A stretch of 64,000 bases of DNA from Vandiemenella viatica (GCA_031002005.1 CM061920.1:52554610-52618609); one strand, 5' to 3'; positions 33,490 through 46,325 are shown, counted from the first letter of the stretch. A program made the numbers and translations. Notes: generated from the letters alone by a model not told the origin.

Positions 33490-35330
33490 TCACTTAGATG
33501 CAGATGATATTTTTAAGATCTGGACATGTGGTGAAAAATCAGCTTTTAAATTTTGTAAACAATCTGAATACCATTAAAATGCTGAAATTCACATGGACCT
33601 ACTCCTGCATCCAGGCCACATTCTTGGATATGGATTCGTCCCTCTCCAATGGCTACCTTAACACCTCGGACCATGTCAAACCTACCAACCTTCAACAGTA
33701 TTTCTATTTTGACAGTTATCTGTACCAAATGTTACCTCCCCTACAGTCTTGGCTTTTGTGGTATTTGTATATGCTTCATCCAACAGTCTCTCATGCAACA
33801 TAAAAATATTTTACAAGCATTGATATCTTGCAACTTCCCCCTGGCTTTGGTTCACAAGCCATATTACAACCTACTCAGCCCATTACCCATCCAAAATCCC
33901 CAAAACCAACCACAGTCCAGTGCTGGTCAAACAATACTACCCAGGGCTCAAATCCATTAGCCTCGAATCCTTTGGTTTATGATTTTCTGAAAACCTTCTC
34001 AGAAATGAGATCCATAGTTCTCCTAGCCCCTCCCATAGCTAGTTTCAGCAGGCCTCCCAAACTCGGCCAACACCTAGTCCACAAGGATAGTCTTCCTCAT
34101 TACGACAGACAGCCTCAAGGCTCTTTCCCATGCAATAGACCCTGCTGCAAGTTGTACAACATTCACTATCCCGCCATCACTTTTACCAACCTGTGACTCG
34201 GGAAAGCTTTCTAAACATAGAACACACCAGTTAACATGCAACCCCAGCCTGGCTTCGTATATAGGTTATGATCACCAATCCACTAGCCATAAGAATGAAT
34301 GGCCACCAACGGACAGTATTCACACAGAACAATAAGCACTGAATAGTTGTCCACGCCATCTCCCATGACACGATTAACTTCAAATTTGTTACATGGTCCA
34401 TGCTATCCCAGTCCCCCCAAATAGTAGTACAGTAGACCTCCAATTATCCGAATCAATTATGACTGGGCCCCATTCAGTTAATCAAAAATTCGGATAGTCA
34501 GATTTTTTCCGAAAAAGGGTCTATTTTAATTAATTATTGTATGTATGTTGAAAATGCCTTCTTTTCCAAGAGATTTTTTGGTGTTTTTGCACTTCAGGGA
34601 TGAAAATTTCTCTGTACCTCTAGGTAAACAATGTTGCAGTCATCCAAACTTTGTGTTGGTTTTTATAAAAGAGGGGAAGCTTTATCGCAGTACGTTTCCG
34701 TCTTAATAAAGTGATTCGGATAATCGGTGATTCGGGTAATTGGCAATTCGGATAATTGGAGTTGTACTGTAACTCCTCAGAATTCGGAAGGTGGGAACTT
34801 GCCTACCAATACAAACTGGACACAAGGCAACCTACTGGTCCCAATTTAAGATAATACCCAGTCATTATTATTATTTATGTTATTTTTTTTATTTCCCACT
34901 CTCCTTGCCACCATCCCCACTATCTAAATTGAGCCATCATTGACCAGAGGTGATCTTTAACTTAATAGATTTTCAGTTTAATTTGTTACTTTTTTGTATT
35001 TATGCTTATCTATATTTTATTTTATTATTTTGCTATTTTCACTCATCAGAGTTTTGATATTTAGCAATGCTTGGATATTAGCTTCAAATCACTACCCCTC
35101 TAACTGTTCTCTGTTTGAATTTACCCCCACCATGTTCCTGGCCAACAATCACTCTGTTAGTCAATATCCTAAAACACCCACCCTCCACATTGTTCTCTTG
35201 TTGATAAGGGCTAAGACCTGAAAATTGCTATAACCTGTGTGCTTACATCTGTTATTTGGGTTCACACCCCACAAACATCATCTAAGGTAAGTAGTGGCTT
35301 ATTTCCCCATTGTAATTTGTAGTTTTTTTT
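33490..35330 (+). mobile_element. Penelope-like element, GIY-YIG half, with nested MITE
   Basis: Translation across frames gives DDIFKIW, ATFLDMDSSLSNGYLNTSDH, QYYPGL, RLFPMQ, a Cys-rich CCKLYNIH segment, and RMNGHQRTVFTQN of the GIY-YIG domain. After the MITE at 34430-34769 comes EFGRWELAYQYKLDTRQPT. The 3' flank runs to CATCTAAGGTAAGTAGTGGC and ...ATTTCCCCAT near 35310. Related copies are at 36780, 40546 and 43385. Confidence 0.8.
34430..34769. mobile_element. Pogo/Tigger-type MITE, TA duplication
   Basis: It starts CAGTAGACCTCCAATTATCC and ends with the inverse of CAGTACAACTCCAATTATCC. It is 340 bp, with no coding capacity and TA on both sides (34428-34429, 34770-34771). The ends match the CAGT...ATCCGA style of Tigger elements. 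It sits inside a PLE, so it is younger than it. Confidence 0.88.
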
Positions 35331-35383
35331 CACTACTTGGTGCCTATTATTTAATTGTTATAAAGGAATTACATATTAGGCTA

Positions 35384-35435
35384 GGGAAATGAACCACTAC
35401 TTACCTTTAGATGATGGATGTGGTACATGAAGTGA

Positions 35436-35491
<56 letters not shown>

Positions 35492-36135
35492 ACTGTATAT
35501 ATATTAAACATTTGGATAGGAGAAAAACCACCGCTTACCATGGAAGCGGATTCCTGTGACGTCGAGACACTGAAAAAACACTTACACACATAGAGTAAAA
35601 TTTTTGAGCCTATAGACCTTCAGTAGTAGTGAGATGGCATGTTGGAGGCTGGCAGCCAACTGAGTAAGCCAGTAGCTCATGGTGGGAGGAAAAACAACAT
35701 GGCGGGAAGTGAGGGTGGGGTTAGAAAGACATAAACTAGAAAATAACAATAAATAGGTAATAAACCAGTCATTAGGGACCCGTCATGGAAGTGCAGTAGA
35801 CATCAGCTGATGGTCCTAAATTGGCTATTAAGTAATGGATATATGTACAAAAAACTGATAAATATGTGAAATAAAAATAAAAAATTTGGAAAATTGAGTA
35901 AAATTCAAAGTTACAAACTACAAAAAGACAGGCTCTGGTGAGTGAAGGTTCTGTGGGAAATGGTAGGAAGTGTGGGGGATGGGTGGGAGGAAAATTGGTG
36001 CTATCTTAAATTTAGTCCTGGTGGTTGCCTGGTACCCAATTGGTATTGATAAGCCAGTTCCCACCTTCCGAGTTCTGAAATGCTGCTTTTGTCTGAGAGG
36101 ACTCTGAAGGCGTGGACCACAAAACAAGTGTTAAA
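35384..36135 (-). mobile_element. Penelope-like element 3' end, minus strand
   Basis: The minus strand encodes CFVVHAFRVLSDKSSISELG then RWELAYQYQLGTRQPPGLNL, the PLE C-terminus (36135 to 36000). It is followed by a noncoding flank with the inverse of the 14580-14890 flank, ending at the GGGAAATGAACCACTACTTA boundary. It faces the 3' end of the previous PLE tail to tail. Confidence 0.75.
35434..35489. repeat. (TG)n microsatellite
   Basis: About 28 TG units within the PLE flank. Confidence 0.95.
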
Positions 36136-36169
36136 ATTGTTGGTGCCATGAGTGGTGGCATGATAAGAT

Positions 36170-36615
36170 ACAGAAAAACCACCGGTTACCATCGAAGACA
36201 ATTCCTGCAACATCGAGACACGGAAAAAAAAACATGTACACACATAGAGTAAAATTTTTGAGTCTATAGCCCTTCTTCCTGATGTATTCATTGTTTTTCC
36301 TGTTCTTGTACTTCTTGTACTTTTTGTGTATTCACCCCGTGAAACCATCATCTAAGGTAAGTGGTGGTTCATTTTGCTATCCTTTTTTTGTAAATCTGTT
36401 CACTACTTATCTCCTATTATTTCCTGGTTACTAACCAGCCTACTTTCATAAGGCAGCTACTTCATTCTACTGTTGAAAAATGGTTGAGCTCAAAAATTTT
36501 ATCTCTGTGTGTCTCCATGTTTTACTATGTGTCAATGCTGCAGCAATCATCTACTTTGGTAAGCAGTGATTATTCACCTATCCTATTGTTTAATGTATTT
36601 GTTTTTGACTGGACT
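36170..36615. mobile_element. Mosaic of PLE 3' flanks
   Basis: Three tail pieces abut: a minus piece (36170-36250) repeating 35520-35600, a plus piece (about 36320-36420) with CATCTAAGGTAAGTGGTGGT, and a plus piece (about 36470-36610) with AATGCTGCAGCAATCATCTA resembling 14810-14890. Confidence 0.55.
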
Positions 36616-36779
36616 AGCTTCTTGTTTGGCAGAAACTAATCGTACTCCTTTTGATTTTTCTGAGGGTGAGTCTGAATTAGTTTCTGGTTTTAATGTATTG
36701 CTCTAAAATAAGCTATTTAAGTTGAATAAATAAAATAAACAAAATTAATATTGTTGTAGTAAGTAGTAATAAATTGATA

Positions 36780-38055
36780 ACACCTTTGAGTTGCCTGATG
36801 GAGGTGGGCAGCTATCTCCTACTCTCACTCCACAGTACATTTCATTTGTTACCCCCCAAAATCCACAAATGCCTAATCTTTACCTCCTTCCCAAAATCCA
36901 TAAGCCTGGCTATCCATGACACCCTATTGTTGTGGCTTATGGATCTCTGACTGGACGCATCTCTACCTTGGTTGACCAGTACCTACAATCTACTGAGCTT
37001 CCCTCCCATATCGAGAAGATACAACTTCATTCTTTCTGTTATACCCCCTCCTCTTTCCCCCAAATCCATCTTAGAAATGATTGATGTGACTTCATTATAT
37101 ACTAACATTCCCAACTATCATGGTCTTAGCACCACTAACATTTTGAACATTTTCTAGACCAGTGCCCCCCAACAGCCTCATCACCACCCTGCCCCTACCT
37201 ACTTTTTTTTTCCTTTGAGGAAAACCCCTCTTGTGGCTCAGTGGGATAATATTTTCAGGATGTGGACTCGTGGAGAAAATGACCTTCTCCATTCTCTTAA
37301 TGATCTTTTTACCTCAAATGCCCAGTAACTTCTCCAAGCTCTGATACCACATTATACCCACAAATTTTAGTTCATTAACATATTTCACAGACTTCACAAC
37401 CTGCTCAACGGATCAGCCATCCCAAACTCTAAAAACCCAGCCACACTCAATTTCTGGTCACCGAGTACTTTCCTGGCTTGGAATCAATCAACCAAAGTTG
37501 TGATCTATTTCGAGCCTGTCCAGAAATGAGAATCCTCTTCCCAAAAATCCTCCTCCATCTGCCTAGAGCCTGCTTCAAATCCTCAGCCAACTCTGTCCGT
37601 AAACATGAACCTCCCTTCTTACAAGACAGCCCCGAGGCTCTTTTCCTTGTAACAGATCCAATTTGCAAATTGTGCAACATGAACCATGTCTCCATCATCT
37701 TCATCAACCCAGTAAATGGGGAAAGCTTCACAATCATAGGACTTGCCAAATGCGTGTTCTCTCGTCTGATATATCAACTAACCTGCAACCATTTCCCAGT
37801 CTCAAACATCGGTAATACCATGAATTAATGAATGGATACAATGGTATTCACCCAGAACTCTGACCACACAGTTATCTTGTCATGCCACTACACATGATGC
37901 CAACAATTTTGAATTCTTGGTTCAACGTCCATGCCTTCAAAGTCCTTTCAGAAAGAAGCAGCATCTCTGAACTCAGAAGGTGGAAACTGGCTTAGCACTA
38001 CTAACTGGGCACTAGACAGCTGCCAAGTCATAATCTAAGATCACACCCAGTAATC
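36780..38055 (+). mobile_element. Penelope-like element with partial reverse transcriptase
   Basis: The only PLE here with reverse-transcriptase sequence. LYLLPKIHKPGYP near 36875-36915, LTGRISTLVDQYLQST, and MIDVTSLYTNIPNYHGL near 37077-37125 are the PLE RT motifs (LPKIHKPG, DVTSLYTNIP). DNIFRMWTRGENDLLHSLND, RLFSL, and Cys-rich and GIY-YIG remnants follow (LICQLTCNHF-like near 37770-37800), then KVETGLALLTGH. Frames are broken. Confidence 0.82.
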
Positions 38056-38149
38056 TTCCTTCTGTTCTACCCTTTGCCTGTTTCCTTTCTTCCCACATGA
38101 ACTAAGCTTACCATAGCTAGTCTTTGAGTATGTAAGGAGAATAACTGCT

Positions 38150-39440
38150 TGTGGGGTTAGAATAAACAATTAATCACCTCAACTAAAAACGTGCCTTTGG
38201 ATTTTTTATCATTCTTAAGTTTACGGCCGCCGCCACCATGATTGCTTCAAAATGGAAAAGGAAGGTGCACATAGTAAACAGAAGTCACTGCTGCTAAGTT
38301 TAAGTTCAAAACTTCACTATATTCTCAATAAAAAATTGTACAAGTCCGAACAACCGATAGGCAATCAGGAAACCTTCACCAAAATAGTTGACTGCAAGTT
38401 ATGATCAGTAATCAAACCAGACCCAATCCCATTGTTAAATGGAAGTCACATTGAAAAGATTTGAAACAGTTCAGATGCATTACAAAATTTTTAGATGGCT
38501 GCCCCTGCCCACACATCACATGCTGCACTTCCCGCCTCCCAGCGCAGAGCACTCGACAAACCGACAGCCTTCTTACTCCAGTGGTTTCCAGCAAAAGACA
38601 AGAATTAGTTCTTATCATTCATATAAACAGACTCACTGTTGTCAAGCCAAAATCGTTCCATGTCCAAAGGTCAAATGGCCTCCCCGAGAGTAAAAACTAT
38701 GTATCCTTGTGCCAGTTTTTCACAATAATTGTTCATTTTTGGCTGCCACTACTCCTATTCTGAAATTTTAACAGTAACTAGGATTTTAAGTAAATGTTAA
38801 TTTCAATTCTTATGATATTTTTGTATCTCCCAAAGTTTGGCTGTAAAAAAAATATTTTCAGTTTTACTCAAAACTGCTTCTAAATCCCACAATTTTGCAG
38901 CAAGAAGGCTGAAACAACTTTTATTTTACTTATAATTTAATGCTCTTTCATTTCATACTAAGCAAGCCATGTTTAGTCTTCTAACAGTTTGATGTAAGGT
39001 ATGGTGTAATCACAAATTTTGACCACAATAATAATTTTCTAATGTCTGTGAAACCTACTTTAAATGATTCTACGTGCTCCAAAATGATTGCTGAGCGATT
39101 TTGAAGTTGCTACCTGTTTTCTTCAATTTACTATGAATTTCTGAAGTAAACGCTACTTCCCCGTGATACATCAGAAGTACCAGCTTGTACAGCCATGTTT
39201 CTCAAAGTTGTAAAAATATTTCATCCTAGTCAAAATACTAAATTTTTCTTAACGAGAATTACTGGAAACTGCTTCTAGTAAACTATATTCTGAATACAGT
39301 TTACTCCAATGAATCTCCGTATATTACTAAACTGATTAATTTTACCTTATGCCATGTGTCTGATATTACTCGAAAAATAATCTTTAACTTAACTGAGCTT
39401 TTCCAAATTTGTGTATATTGTGTAAGTAAGGATTGTTTCT
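38150..39440 (+). mobile_element. LTR-like repeat R2, copy 1
   Basis: It begins TGTGGGGTTAGAATAAACAA. It aligns with 57887-59560, sharing GCAAGTT..GAT.A.C..ATTC..ACCAGAC and later GGCTGAAACAACTT near 38910. It also shares GGCCGCC..CATGATTG with R1 (3420). The start resembles R1, so R1 and R2 are probably related LTRs. The 3' limit is uncertain. Confidence 0.5.
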
Positions 39441-39944
39441 TTCTTGCTATATATTGACATTCTATATTTTAAAAAAACCACCAACTGTTTCTAGAATTTA
39501 AAGTATGTCTTGATTTTCCTTACCAGCTTTTAGCTATTAATGAATTCAAATTATTTTTGTACAATTTCCTCGCTACAAGAGTTATCATCTTTTTACTGTT
39601 TATTATTCTGAATGTCTCTAAAAGTGACTGCATTGTATGCTTTTACTAAATTATTCTGAAACCAAATCTTTAATATGCTGATGTTATGTTCAGTCCTTCT
39701 ACAGCTGTTTAGTTAGATTTATAACATGAATTTACTGTTGTCTGAATTGACTGTTTAGCTTGATTTATTGCCTGAATTAACTATGTAAATGACTCTAAAG
39801 CTGATGTATTGTATTGTTCAACTGAGCCCGCTATTCTGTAAACAAATTTCATTATGCAGTTTGCGAAATTCTATGTTGCTTACAAGTAATATGTAATATC
39901 TTTGTTTTTTTCTTTTTTTTTTCTTTTGTAGATATATTTTACAT
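39441..39944. other. Intron sequence, nothing recognised
   Basis: T-rich sequence with a pyrimidine tract near 39900-39930. No element recognised. Confidence 0.45.
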
Positions 39945-40255
39945 TCACCTAAAGGGAATTTCACTGCTTAATATTTGCTGCCAACTTCTACTGCATTTCT
40001 GTGACTTTTTTTCCATGGTATGTTCACAATTTTTGGGTTTGTCTTTCATCCTGCTCCCATACTTTCTGCCCCATCACAAGCCACTATCACCTCTAGTTAG
40101 CTGCCAGCCTCAGTCAGGCAGCTACCTCAGTATTCTATTGAAGATTGGATATAAGCCCAAAAATTTCTTTCTCAATTGTTTTTGCATCTGTTTTTTGCAT
40201 CTGTTTTGTGTATTTGCACCGCATGCCACTTAGTAGTGAAACTGAATTATAAATC
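39945..40255 (+). mobile_element. PLE 3' flank fragment
   Basis: It carries the AGTTAGCTGCCAGCCTCAGT block and TTGAAGATTGGATATAAGCCC...AAAATTTC, equivalents of 14690-14790 with the hammerhead-like box decayed. Confidence 0.5.
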
Positions 40256-40257
40256 AG

Positions 40258-42060
40258 CATAGGGAAATGAATCGCTACTTACCTTACATGATGCTTGTGG
40301 GGCACAATCATATAAAATAGATGGAATCGCAAATAACATAGAAATATTCAGGTTTTAGCCCTTTGCCAATTAAAAAACATTATGGAGGGAGGTTCTAGGA
40401 GATTGGTTCATAGATTGACTGTTAGCTAGGAACATGGTGGGGGTAAATTCAAACAGAGGATAGGTCGAGGCTAATACAAAAGCATTTTTAAACAGCAGAA
40501 CTAATCTCTGGTGGGTAAGAAGAACAAAACGTATAATAAAATCTTGTCAACATAAGTACATTCCTGGATGTGGATTTATCCCTCTCCAATGGCTTCCTGA
40601 ACTCTTCAGTCCACATCAAACCCACCAACCTGCAATCTCCATTTCGACGATTGCTACCCGTACCATACCAAATGTTCCCTCCCCTACAATCTTGGCATTC
40701 GAGGTAGTTGCATACGCTCCAATCAACAGTCCCTCATGGACTATTCAAACTGTACTTCACAAGCCTTGATTTATCACAATTACCCTCCGGCTTTGGTGAA
40801 CAAACAGCTTTCATGGGCAACATTATAACTTACTCAGCCAATGAGTCATCCGAAACCCGCAAAAACCAACCACAATGCAATCTTGGTCACACAATACTAC
40901 CCAGGCCTTGAATCCATTAACAGAATCCTCTGGCAGTTTCGTGATTTCCTACAAACCTGCCCTGAAAAGAGAACCATTCTTCCTAAATTCTTCCTGGCCC
41001 TCCTAGAACTTGTTTCAGCAGACCTTCTAACCTAAGCGAACTTCTAGTCCACAAACATAGTCTTCCTCATCCCAACAATTGGCCCCAAGGCTCTTTCCCA
41101 TACAATAGACCCCACTGCAAGATGTGCAACATACACCATGCCTCCACCACTTTCACCAACCCTGTCACAGGGGAAAGCTTCCCTATTACAGGACACGTCA
41201 CCTGTGAAACCTCCCATGTAATTTATCAGTTAACATGCAACCACTGCCTGGCTTCATATATAGGTTTGACTACAAATCAACTTTCCATAAGAATAAATGG
41301 CCACCGACAGATGGTGTTCACATGGAACCCAAAGCACCCAGTTGCTGGCCATGCCATCACCCATAATCACCCATAAATCACCTTGAATAATTTCAACTCT
41401 TGTTTCATGGTCTGGGTTATCAGAGTCCTTCCTAATAGCAGCATCTCCTCTGAACTCAGAAGGTGAGAATTTGCCTACCAGTACAACCAGGGCACAAGGC
41501 AACCACCTGGTCTCAAGTTCAGATAACACCTGGTCATTATTATTATTACTTATGTTTATCCTTTTTTAATCCTCTCTTTGCCTCCATCCCCACTACCTAT
41601 ATTGAACCAGCACAACCTAAGGTGATGTTTACTTCATAGAGTCTTCGGTTTAAAAATTTAAAAATTATTATTATTGTATTATTATTTCTTAATATATATA
41701 TTTAAAAAATTATATATGTATATATATGTTTTTTAATTTTTCATATGTGGATTTAATTATATTTTGTCCTTCCCACCGACCAGTGATCATTTTGGATATT
41801 TATATACGCTCGGGTATTAGCTCTCAATCACTGACCCTACCTTTCCTCTGTTTGAATTTACCCCCACCATTTTCCTGGCCAACAGTCTTTCTGGGAGACA
41901 ATCTCCAACATCACTTATCTCCCATAATGTTCTCCTGTTGATAAAAGGCTTGTCCCGAAAATTTCTTTATCAGTTGTGTTTTTGTCTTTTCTGTGTGTTC
42001 ATGCCCCCACATCCCTCATCTAAAGGTAAGGGATGGCTCATTCCCCTATCCTAATTTAAT
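40258..42060 (+). mobile_element. Penelope-like element with inverted left flank
   Basis: A left inverted flank (40258-40545) mirrors the right flank (about 41720-42057). Both edges have the same GGGAAATGA-type boundary. The forward body encodes FLDVDLSLSNGFLNSSVHI, QYYPGLESINRIL, a CKMCNIHHASTTFTNPVTGE segment, and VIYQLTCNHCLASYIGLTTN plus LSIRINGHRQMVFTWNPKH (GIY-YIG with catalytic Arg). It ends in a RWELAYQ-like segment. The 41122-41376 frame is open for 84 codons. Confidence 0.82.
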
Positions 42061-42159
42061 TCCTTTACACTGCTTAGCACTTTTGATTTAATTGTTTACC
42101 TTACTAAAAAAGCAAAAATAAACAAATAAAAAGTTAAAACAAGGAATCTATCAAGTTAA

Positions 42160-42700
42160 ACATCACATCTGTTAGTAGTGGTTCAGTTTAGGCAGTAGGG
42201 ATGGAGGCAAGAAGAGGATTATCTTAATTTGAGACTACATTGCCTTGTGCCCAGTTAGTACTGATTGACAAGTTCCCACCTTCTGAGTTCTGAGGAGTTG
42301 CTAATATTTGGAAAGATTTCTGATAGCATTGAACATGAAACGAGTTAAAATCTTTGGTGTTATCAGAGACGGCATGGGTAGCTACTGGAGACTTTAGGTT
42401 CCATGTGAATACAGTCCATTGGTGGCCATTCATTCTTAGGCTAGGGGATTGATGGTTAAACTTATATATGAATCGGGCAGTGGTTAAATGAAATGTAACA
42501 TGGTTGGGTTCACAGGTGGTGTGTCCTATGACGGTAAATCTTTCCCCAGCATTGGTGTTGGTAATAGTGGTTGGTGTATGTTGCACATCTTGCTGTGGAG
42601 TCTATTGCATGGGAAGAGAGAGAATGTTTGTGAACTAGGAATTGGGAGAGGTCAGGAGACCTGCTGAAACAAGTTCTTGGAAGGTTAAGTTAATAATACT
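42160..42700 (-). mobile_element. Penelope-like element fragment, minus strand
   Basis: The minus strand frame (42586-42224) has MQHTPTTITNTNAGERFTVI, GHTTCEPNHVTFHLTTARFI, and LRMNGHQWTVFTWNLKSPVA, then GNLSISTNWAQGNVVS. It is the GIY-YIG region and C-terminus, with the core CxxC and YIG altered, so decayed. Confidence 0.75.
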
Positions 42701-42782
42701 ATCTTGCATACTGTTCAAGTGGAATTAGTAACGTCTCTTACACGTACAATACTTAATTTATATCCGTTTATGAATACATATT

Positions 42783-43248
42783 TGTCATGCACGGCTGCCA
42801 GGTGGTAAGATTCTGTATAAGGTTTACACCCAGCTCCCAAAAAAGTACAATCAAAGTTCAGATTGAATACTCAGTTTATTTTTGACTTCAGAGAAAATAT
42901 CCTCACAGCAATTGCCAACCAATATTATTCTACATCAGACTACTTCACCAGAAGATTGCAGTTTTCGTGGATGAAAAACGCACACTTGTCACCTTGACTG
43001 AGATTATAAGCCGCACCTCTAAAGTAACAGACCGTCGCACTTCAATATGCGTAGAAAATATCTGGCCGATTACCGTTCAACAGTCACTACTCAACTGGCG
43101 CCATTTCTCTCCCATTAGTCACTGCATGATTCCACAGAGCTATCTAGAGTTATGTTTGGCACTACCATGGGAATGTATGAGCCATATGAATATTTACAAA
43201 TATTTGCACCATTTCACATTACAGCACCATCCCTGTTGTAGCGTTACA
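42783..43248 (-). mobile_element. Candidate solo LTR, minus strand
   Basis: Read on the minus strand it begins TGTAACGCTACAACAGG and ends CAGCCGTGCATGACA. It holds a TTATAATC box and later AATAAACTGAG, the order of an LTR promoter and poly(A) signal. No 4-6 bp duplication flanks it, so it is less certain than the others. Confidence 0.45.
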
Positions 43249-43384
43249 AATGGCAGGGAGGATTTTGCGCTGGTTTGTAGAAAATCATAACCCCAGCTGA
43301 AGTATACCATAACAATATGGCTCCATTTATGCTAACCTTTTCAAGGGGAGCCAAGAACAGACATTTTTGGATAAAGTCCCTCTC

Positions 43385-44565
43385 AAACACCGCTTATTGC
43401 TTAGATTTGTAGATGATGTTATGATGGGAAAAACAAATTTCCTGAACAATCTTAATACCTTTAACGCCCCAAATTTCACACAGACTCGTTCCCAAACCCA
43501 TGCCACATTTATTTTATTTAGATTTTTTCCTCTCTAATAGCTGTCTCGACTCCTCAGTTTACACCAAACCCACCAACCTCCAATAGTTTCTCCATTTTCA
43601 CAGTTAACATCTGTATCATACCAAATGTTCCCTCCTATACAGACTTGGCATTCAGGGTAGTTGTATATGCTCCAATCAACAGTCCCTCATTCTGTATTCA
43701 AACAGCATTTCACAAGTATTGATATCCCACAACTACCATCCAGCTTTGGTTCACAAACAGTTTTCATGGTCCACATTACAAATAGCTCAACTCATCAATC
43801 ATCCTAAACCCTCCAAAATTCAACTGCAGTGCAGTCCTGGTAACACAGAGCTACCCGGGTCTTGAATTCATCTACAGAATCCTTTGACTGGGTTATAATT
43901 TCCTGAAAACCTACCCAGAAATGAGAGCCATTCTTCCCAAAATTCTCCCTGCCCCTTCAAGAACTTGTTTCAGCAGGGCTACTTTTCTCTTCCAGCTCCT
44001 AGTCCATAAACTCTTACCCCCGGAGAGCCCCAAGGATCTTTCCCATGCAATAAACCCCACTGTAACATCCACAACAGCTCCACCATTTTCTCCAACTCTT
44101 ACACTGGTGAAAGCTTCCCATCATAGGGGATGCCACCCACAAAACCAAGAACAGATAACCACCGATAGACTGTATTCATGTGGAAGAACTCGGTAGCTAT
44201 TCATGACACCAATGGTATGGTATGTGCAAATAGTAGCAGCTCCTCTGAATTCAGAAGGTGAGAATTTTCCTACCAGTACAAACTGGGCACAACTCCACAT
44301 GGTCTCAATTTAAGGTACTACCCCTTTATCTATCCTCTATTTGAATTTACACCTACCATATTCCTGACGAAACAGTCGCTCTGTGAACCAGTCTATAACA
44401 ATACCCACCCTCCACAATGTTCTGTAGTTGACAGAGGCAAAACCCGAAAATGTTTGTCATTTGTGTTTGTCTGTTTTATGTGATCATGCCCCACAAGCAC
44501 TATGTAAGGTAAGTAGTGATTCATTTCCCTATCCTAATTTGTAATTCCTATTTTTTTTTTATCTT
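43385..44565 (+). mobile_element. Penelope-like element, decayed
   Basis: Translation shows PLLRFVDDVMMGKTNFLNNL, ATFILFRFFPL, a frame-broken middle, NRYPPIDCIHVEE-like GIY-YIG remains, and a 3' flank ending AAGGTAAGTAGTGATTCATT. Same family as 40258-42060 but shorter and more mutated. Confidence 0.7.
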
Positions 44566-44739
44566 TCCCCGATATAAAAAAATCTTTGTATTCTTATTAC
44601 TATTTTGTAGTTTCATTGGCCTTTACATAGATTATGCTTTCCAGTAATTGGTCAACTTCTCTCCCCACCATTGTCATCCTCACCCTTCCCGCATAGTGCA
44701 TCTTTGGCTTAGTCACATGGTGAACATGAGTGTGTGCCA

Positions 44740-45910
44740 TTATTACTCCTAAACTGAACTGAATTTAATTGCCACTGAAGTATCGCACATCCATCACACT
44801 CAATTTCCCTACCTTCAGATTTTCCATCTTTTTGCCTGAAGGCTTTTGCCCTCTACAAATTTTAATTTTAAATTACTTCAGTGTTTTGGGTAAAGTATTC
44901 ATTACTTCTTCTGGTAATTTATACCAAACCCCAACTCCCTTACCTATGAAAGAAAATTTTCCCATACTCTTATGCCTGGAATAAAGTGTCAGCTTGTAGT
45001 CATGGCCATCTTTTCTTTTCCATGCACCAGTCTCAATTCATTCGCCAATATCTTTCCTTGCCTCATCACCAATATATGCCTAGTAGACTGCCAGTGCTCT
45101 CTTCATCCTTCAGTGAATCCTATTCCAACTCTTGTTTCAGTTACTGATTGTGTTCTGCATTAAATTCCAGCAACAAACATAGCAGCAATTCTATTTACAG
45201 CCTCAAGCTCTTGTATTTGGTACGCAAAATGTGGGTTCCATACTACACCGTCATATTCAAGCAATGATCTGACCAAAGTTTTGTAACCTAATTCCTTCAC
45301 TTCACTGGTACATCTACTCTTCACTTTTTCCAATGAAAGATTTTGAAACCTTTTCCTGCCACCTCCCCCAATGTGTCCTGTTCAGTTGAGTTTATTAGCA
45401 AATTTTATGCCAAGATATTTATACTTAAAGTCTTCAACAAGCAATTCCTTCCCCACCTTATAATCACAATCACAATCAAATTCAACTTTTAATCTGCATT
45501 CCTAATAAGCTGAATCTTCCCATGTTGACCAACCCGGCTAGATATCATGCCTAGGTCATCCTGCAGCTGTTCAGTCTTGTACCATTTTGATTATATTATA
45601 TAACATTATCTGCAAATAATCCAATTTCTGACTGTAAACTATTAAAGAATAATTCATTCAAATAAATAGCAGTGATGCCAATACACTACCCTGGAACTCC
45701 TATTTTCACTTCCTCTTCCTTTCATGCTGCATTTCCAACCCTAACATTTTAAGAATTCTTATACTCGGGAAACCTCTGTTTCATCTAATGCTGTAGAAAA
45801 ATCTAGTGCTATACTAGGGCCTACCTTGTCGAAATATCTTGTCTAAAACCATGTTGTAAATTTAAAACCAGTTTCTTTCTTCACAGACTTAACTGACGTT
45901 GCAAATCAAT
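44740..45910 (-). mobile_element. LINE family L3, minus-strand fragment
   Basis: The reverse complement of 44800-45000 aligns with 24400-24550. The distal end near 45640-45740 aligns with the GSVLGPL and 'CAGTCAGAA' target region. This copy has no insertion there (reverse complement ACAGTCAGAAATTGGATTAT). It covers RT palm to C-terminus, with stops. Confidence 0.7.
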
Positions 45911-46150
45911 CATTCCATTATTTTTATGTTTGCAAGGTCAGTTTTGTACATTCTAGTGTTCAGATTCTGTGCTGAGCTTTAGAGTCAGTATTCTCCTGGG
46001 TTTAATTAAATGTTGAAGATATTTTAAAAACTTTCTTGAGTATGCTAATGTGTAATGGCAGTGTATAAACAACAATCACTTTTACAATTATCATTATCAA
46101 GTCTTTCATAAGTTTTTGAAAACACATCAACTTTCCTCCTTTTCTAAAAG

Positions 46151-46325
46151 GTTTGATTTGCTGGAACATTGTTATTCAAATTTTGACAAAGCAAGATTTG
46201 CTGGCCTTTGTAAAAGACTGGCTGAGGGAGCCCAGGCTGGTGATGCATTATGTGTATGGCTGTTTGAGCAGACAGGACGTGCCTTGGCAAGCATGGTGCG
46301 AGCTGTTGTGCCCAAAGCACAAAAG
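46151..46325 (+). CDS. Nagk: N-acetylglucosamine kinase, exon D
   Basis: The exon begins after CTAAAAG with one base that completes the Arg codon, then FDLLEHCYSNFDKARFAG. This aligns with human LGILTHLYRDFDKCRFAG. It continues with KRLAEGAQAGDALCVWLFEQ, matching KIAEGAQQGDPLSRYIFRK. FDK.RFAG and AEGAQ.GD are family hallmarks of the C-terminal lobe and dimer region. It ends at VVPKAQK in phase 0 before a GTATAG donor. The preceding 1.2 kb of intron contains a reverse-strand LINE remnant. Confidence 0.94.

Noticed and set aside
35411..35593. Frames with Cys-Val or Thr-His repeats
   Set aside because: They are translations of the (TG)n microsatellite at 35434-35489.
42967..43290. 107-codon + strand frame
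   Set aside because: It is in a candidate LTR read from the other strand and has no recognisable domain.
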